A stretch of 64,000 nt of DNA. Source: Puniceibacterium sp. IMCC21224. GTDB lineage: Bacteria; Pseudomonadota; Alphaproteobacteria; Rhodobacterales; Rhodobacteraceae. The position numbers and the translations under genes are program-made. The DNA is taken from contig NZ_LDPY01000003.1 in assembly GCF_001038505.1 (NCBI RefSeq), forward strand, positions 124,001-188,000, read 5' to 3'. Below the pieces are notes generated by a model. That model had not been told where the DNA came from. It worked only from the letters and a program-made list of their open reading frames with translations, and searched no databases. Position 1 is the stretch's first letter. The number at the start of each line of letters is the position of its first letter. Below are positions 61,469 through 64,000 of the stretch, in pieces.

Positions 61469-61834
61469 TTGAATATGCACCTCGCCTTTCAGGCAAAGCC
61501 TCAACGCAAGCGGTTGCTCGCAAGTCTGCTGGCGGACCTTCCCGTTTTGCGTGGAACGCGCGCGCAAGGCCAACAGATGTTCACCTATTGCGCGTTTGAA
61601 CGTGAACGCCTTGCGGCGATCAAAATGGACTGTCCAGCGATTGGCATCGTGCTGCACGGGGCCAAGAAAATCTGGATCGGCGACTTGGCCGAGAAGTTGA
61701 TGCCGGGCACCGCCTTTTGTCTGCCGTGCGGTGTGGCAATGGACGTGGTAAACATCCCGTCTGAACGCGAAGGGGCTTATGAATCCCTGATCTCGCGGAT
61801 TGACGCCTTGCCTGCCGGCAACGCCAGCCGCTGA
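61469..61834 (+). pseudogene. AraC-type regulator, N-terminal domain remnant
   Basis: About 90 residues resemble the cupin domain of AraC_N regulators: GQQMFTYCAFERERLAAIKM, IGIVLHGAKKIWIGDLAEKL, MPGTAFCLPCGVAMDVVNIP. The frame stops at 61834 with no HTH behind it, and its first residues come from repeat sequence. The 160 bp that follow hold no gene. Confidence 0.55.
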
Positions 61835-61998
61835 AGCGGTGGTCTAAGTGTCTCGGTCACATTTCGCGCGGCAATAGCGCTGCGCGTTTGGCGTTTTACC
61901 AAGCAGTCACACGCGCCGTGCGGGCGCGGCCTAGAAGATGCCGGTTGCGCTGTCGAGCACGGGCGCGTGTCTGCCTTAAAGGGACCTGATGGCCAGCC

Positions 61999-63009
61999 TT
62001 ACCAGTCCAGTGTGATCGCGATCTTGCCGAACTGCCCGCCCTTTTGCAGCGCTGCATAGGCGTCACTGATGTCGCCGACCGAGAACGCCTGGGCAATCAC
62101 CGGCTCGATGCGATGCGCTGAGATGGCGTCGGTCGCGGCCTGGAAATCGGCAGCCGATCCGGTATTGCCGCCAATCACGCGGATCGCCTTGCCAATGACC
62201 GCCAGCAGATCAAGTGGTGTGTCTCGCCCGCTGACAAATCCGATAGCATAGACAGTGCCGCCGTGCCGAACCGCTATTAGCGAGCGGGAAAACGTATCTG
62301 TCCCGGTTGTCTCAAGTACCAGATCGGCGCCCAAGCCATCAGTCATACGCAGAACCTCGTCCTGCCAGTCCGGGGTTGCCCGGTAGTTGATACCTTCGTC
62401 GGCTCCCAGTGCTTTGGCACGCTCCAGCTTCTCGTCCGAAGACGAGGTGATGATAACGCGCGCACCAGCGGCCTTGGCAAGTTGCAGAGTCTGCAAGGCG
62501 GTGACGCCTGTACCCGGCAAAACAACGGTAGATCCGGGGGTGATCTCACCGGCGCGCAGTGCATTCCAGCCCGTGGTTGCGGGAATTGGCAAGCTCGCGA
62601 TCGCTTCGAACCCCAAATGGGCGGGCGCTACGACAAGCGATGCTGCATCGACCAGCGCCAGTTCGACGAGCGATCCCGGAATGGTCACGCCGCGCATCGC
62701 ACCATTGTTGCGGTCCGTGCCGCGACCTGAAATCCACAACGCTTTGGGATGGACGGCAACATGGTCGCCGACGCCAACGTTCTCCACGCCATCGCCGACC
62801 GCAATCACTTCGCCCGCGCCATCCGCCACCGGAATATTGGGATAAAGGGCGCCGGGATAGCCCCCTGTCGCGACCAATCGATCAAGGTAGTTGAAGGCCG
62901 CTGCACGCATGCGCACCAGTGCCTGCCCATGACCGACATTTCCGGGTTCGGGGATAGAAACGCGTTTGATCGTTGAGATGGTGGGGCCGCTCAGTTCAAT
63001 GCTGTACAT
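61999..63009 (-). CDS. Zinc-type alcohol dehydrogenase / quinone oxidoreductase (MDR family)
   Basis: 336 residues from the ATG at 63009, preceded by AAAGGAGATCG. GroES-like domain (RMRAAAFNYLDRLVATGGYPG, VADGAGEVIAVGDGV, VGVGDHVAVHPKALWI) and Rossmann domain (PGSTVVLPGTGVTALQTLQLAKAAGARVIITSSSDEKLERAKALGADEGINY). The catalytic-zinc Cys is replaced (FNYLD), as in non-zinc quinone reductase-like members. Divergent from a LysR gene. Confidence 0.9.
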   Translation of the reverse strand: MYSIELSGPTISTIKRVSIPEPGNVGHGQALVRMRAAAFNYLDRLVATGGYPGALYPNIPVADGAGEVIAVGDGVENVGVGDHVAVHPKALWISGRGTDRNNGAMRGVTIPGSLVELALVDAASLVVAPAHLGFEAIASLPIPATTGWNALRAGEITPGSTVVLPGTGVTALQTLQLAKAAGARVIITSSSDEKLERAKALGADEGINYRATPDWQDEVLRMTDGLGADLVLETTGTDTFSRSLIAVRHGGTVYAIGFVSGRDTPLDLLAVIGKAIRVIGGNTGSAADFQAATDAISAHRIEPVIAQAFSVGDISDAYAALQKGGQFGKIAITLDW

Positions 63010-63043
63010 GTTCGATCTCCTTTGGATCAACAGATACGGCCCC

Positions 63044-64000
63044 ATGAATTTAACTGGAATAGATACATTTTACAGCTTATACCTGCATATTATGCAGCAA
63101 TACCCTGATCTCGACACGATAGAGGCCTTTGTCGCGCTTGCGGACGCCGGCAGCTTTGCCTTGGCCGGTCAGCGGGTCGGGCGCGATCCCACAATCATCT
63201 CAAGGCGGGTTCAGGCGCTTGAGGCGCGGCTTGGCGTGCGACTTGCGGAACGCAGTACACGGCGCGTGACACTGACCGAAGCCGGGCGCGCCTATCTTGA
63301 ACGTCTACGACCCCTGCTGCGCGAACTGGCCGCCGCCGATCGGGAGGCCTCTGCCTTTGCAGAAGGCGCGCCGCGCGGAAATTTGCGCCTGTCACTGCCA
63401 ACCAGCTTTGGGCGGATGTGGCTATCGCCATTGATCGCGGAATTTCTGAAAGCGCATCCTCAGGTGACGATAGAGGCAGAGCTCAGCAACCGATTTGTCG
63501 ATATCATCGGTGAACAGTTCGACCTTGCAGTACGGCTGGGTGTGCTGCCCGATTCCCGCCTTGTCGCGCGGCGGCTGTTCCCGCGTTACCGACTGCTCTG
63601 CGCGTCGCCGGACTATCTTGCGACCGCCGGACCACTTCGTAATCCAAGCGACCTCGTCCAGCACAACTGCCTGCGCTTCACTGGCAAGGTTAACCCGGCC
63701 GTCTGGGAGTTTTTCGACGCGGATGGGAAAACACTGACGGTGCCCGTTACAGGCGCGTTCGCAAGTGACGATGGGGAGGTTCTGGTCGATTCTGCGGTTG
63801 CCGGGCTTGGCCTGCTCTACAGCTCCGACTGGCTGGTGGCGCGCCAATTGGCATCAGGCCAACTTGTCCGCGTGCTGGCGGACTGGCGCATCCCGGACGA
63901 GGGTGCCATCCAGATAGTCACCCCATCACTTGCAGGGCTCCCGAGCAAAACCCGCGCGTTTTCTGACTGGCTTACAAGACGTTTTCGGCCTGATCCACCT
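63044..64000 (+). CDS. LysR-family regulator (3' end outside the window)
   Basis: Open to the window end. Two in-frame starts: ATG at 63044 and ATG at 63092 (MQQYPDLDTIEAF), the second fitting the family better. HTH: FVALADAGSFALAGQRVGRDPTIISRRVQALEARLGVRLAERSTRRVTLTEAG. Effector domain NLRLSLPTSFGRMWLSPLI and FDLAVRLGVLPDSRLVARRL. At least 303 residues, so nearly complete. A TGCAT-ATT-ATGCA dyad (63086-63098) lies over the second start and may be its operator. Likely regulator of the divergent dehydrogenase. Confidence 0.88.
   Translation, partial: MNLTGIDTFYSLYLHIMQQYPDLDTIEAFVALADAGSFALAGQRVGRDPTIISRRVQALEARLGVRLAERSTRRVTLTEAGRAYLERLRPLLRELAAADREASAFAEGAPRGNLRLSLPTSFGRMWLSPLIAEFLKAHPQVTIEAELSNRFVDIIGEQFDLAVRLGVLPDSRLVARRLFPRYRLLCASPDYLATAGPLRNPSDLVQHNCLRFTGKVNPAVWEFFDADGKTLTVPVTGAFASDDGEVLVDSAVAGLGLLYSSDWLVARQLASGQLVRVLADWRIPDEGAIQIVTPSLAGLPSKTRAFSDWLTRRFRPDPP

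Noticed and set aside
1..64000. CRISPR arrays, rRNA and tRNA genes
   Set aside because: No regularly spaced repeats and no cloverleaf or rRNA core sequence was noticed on reading; a dedicated scan was not possible.

Overview
The window reads as an accessory plasmid (or second replicon) of an alphaproteobacterium, most likely of the Rhodobacterales (Paracoccus/Roseobacter-like). This rests on a complete repABC backbone, repABC-type parS palindromes, high-GC codon use, plasmid helper genes typical of the group (ArdC, DUF3768, extra ParB-like proteins, RHE_PE00001) and a dense load of insertion sequences. The species is an inference; no rRNA or tRNA gene was seen.

Layout. 0-6.4 kb: plasmid maintenance and anti-restriction block on the minus strand. 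It holds a ParB-like protein cut by the window edge, an IS110, DUF3768, a broken small gene, ArdC, a hypothetical protein, a PemK/MazF-Phd toxin-antitoxin pair with a clear operator, and a decayed second ParB-like gene. 6.6-10.1 kb: repA-repB-repC read leftward, with one parS palindrome inside each of the three genes. 10.4-19 kb: a serine resolvase with a res-like site, then a 6.6-kb Tn5053/Tn7-like transposon (11327-17945). I delimited it by 24-bp terminal inverted repeats. It carries a tyrosine recombinase, DUF1403, an ScpB homologue and tniQ-tniB-tniA. Its right end touches the start codon of an RHE_PE00001 gene.

19-27.4 kb: regulator/effector pairs (LysR-EamA, TetR with two tandem saccharopine-dehydrogenase-like genes, MarR-EamA with an NAD(P)-binding protein). 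27.4-31 kb: IS debris around an IS21 element (resolvase tail, istAB, IS110 fragment, IS3 fragment). 31-37.6 kb: a small catabolic region (DUF1348-TetR with a 30-bp operator, alpha/beta hydrolase, frameshifted aldehyde dehydrogenase, muconolactone-isomerase-like protein, LysR, hexapeptide acetyltransferase), partly framed by a 119-bp direct repeat. 37.6-40.9 kb: nested IS elements (IS3 remnant, IS256, IS110). 41.1-46 kb: LysR/enol-lactonase-like pair, GST/HxlR pair with a strong terminator, and a CmlA/FloR-like efflux gene preceded by a leader peptide and hairpins typical of translational attenuation.

46.5-53.9 kb: two 1570-bp IS1182 copies with identical predicted proteins, in inverted orientation, framing a threonine-dehydratase-like gene, an IS3 element, a PrpF-family gene and a broken acetyltransferase gene. 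54-61.3 kb: one tight AraC-regulated operon: TonB-dependent receptor, SAM methyltransferase, periplasmic binding protein, permease, ATPase and a saccharopine-dehydrogenase-like enzyme, most joined by 4-base start/stop overlaps. It looks like uptake plus processing of a small molecule or metallophore. 61.4-64 kb: an AraC remnant, a zinc-type alcohol dehydrogenase/quinone reductase and a divergent LysR cut by the window end.

The most notable items are the ScpB-carrying transposon, the intragenic parS set, the drug-efflux leader and the TonB/methyltransferase/ABC operon.
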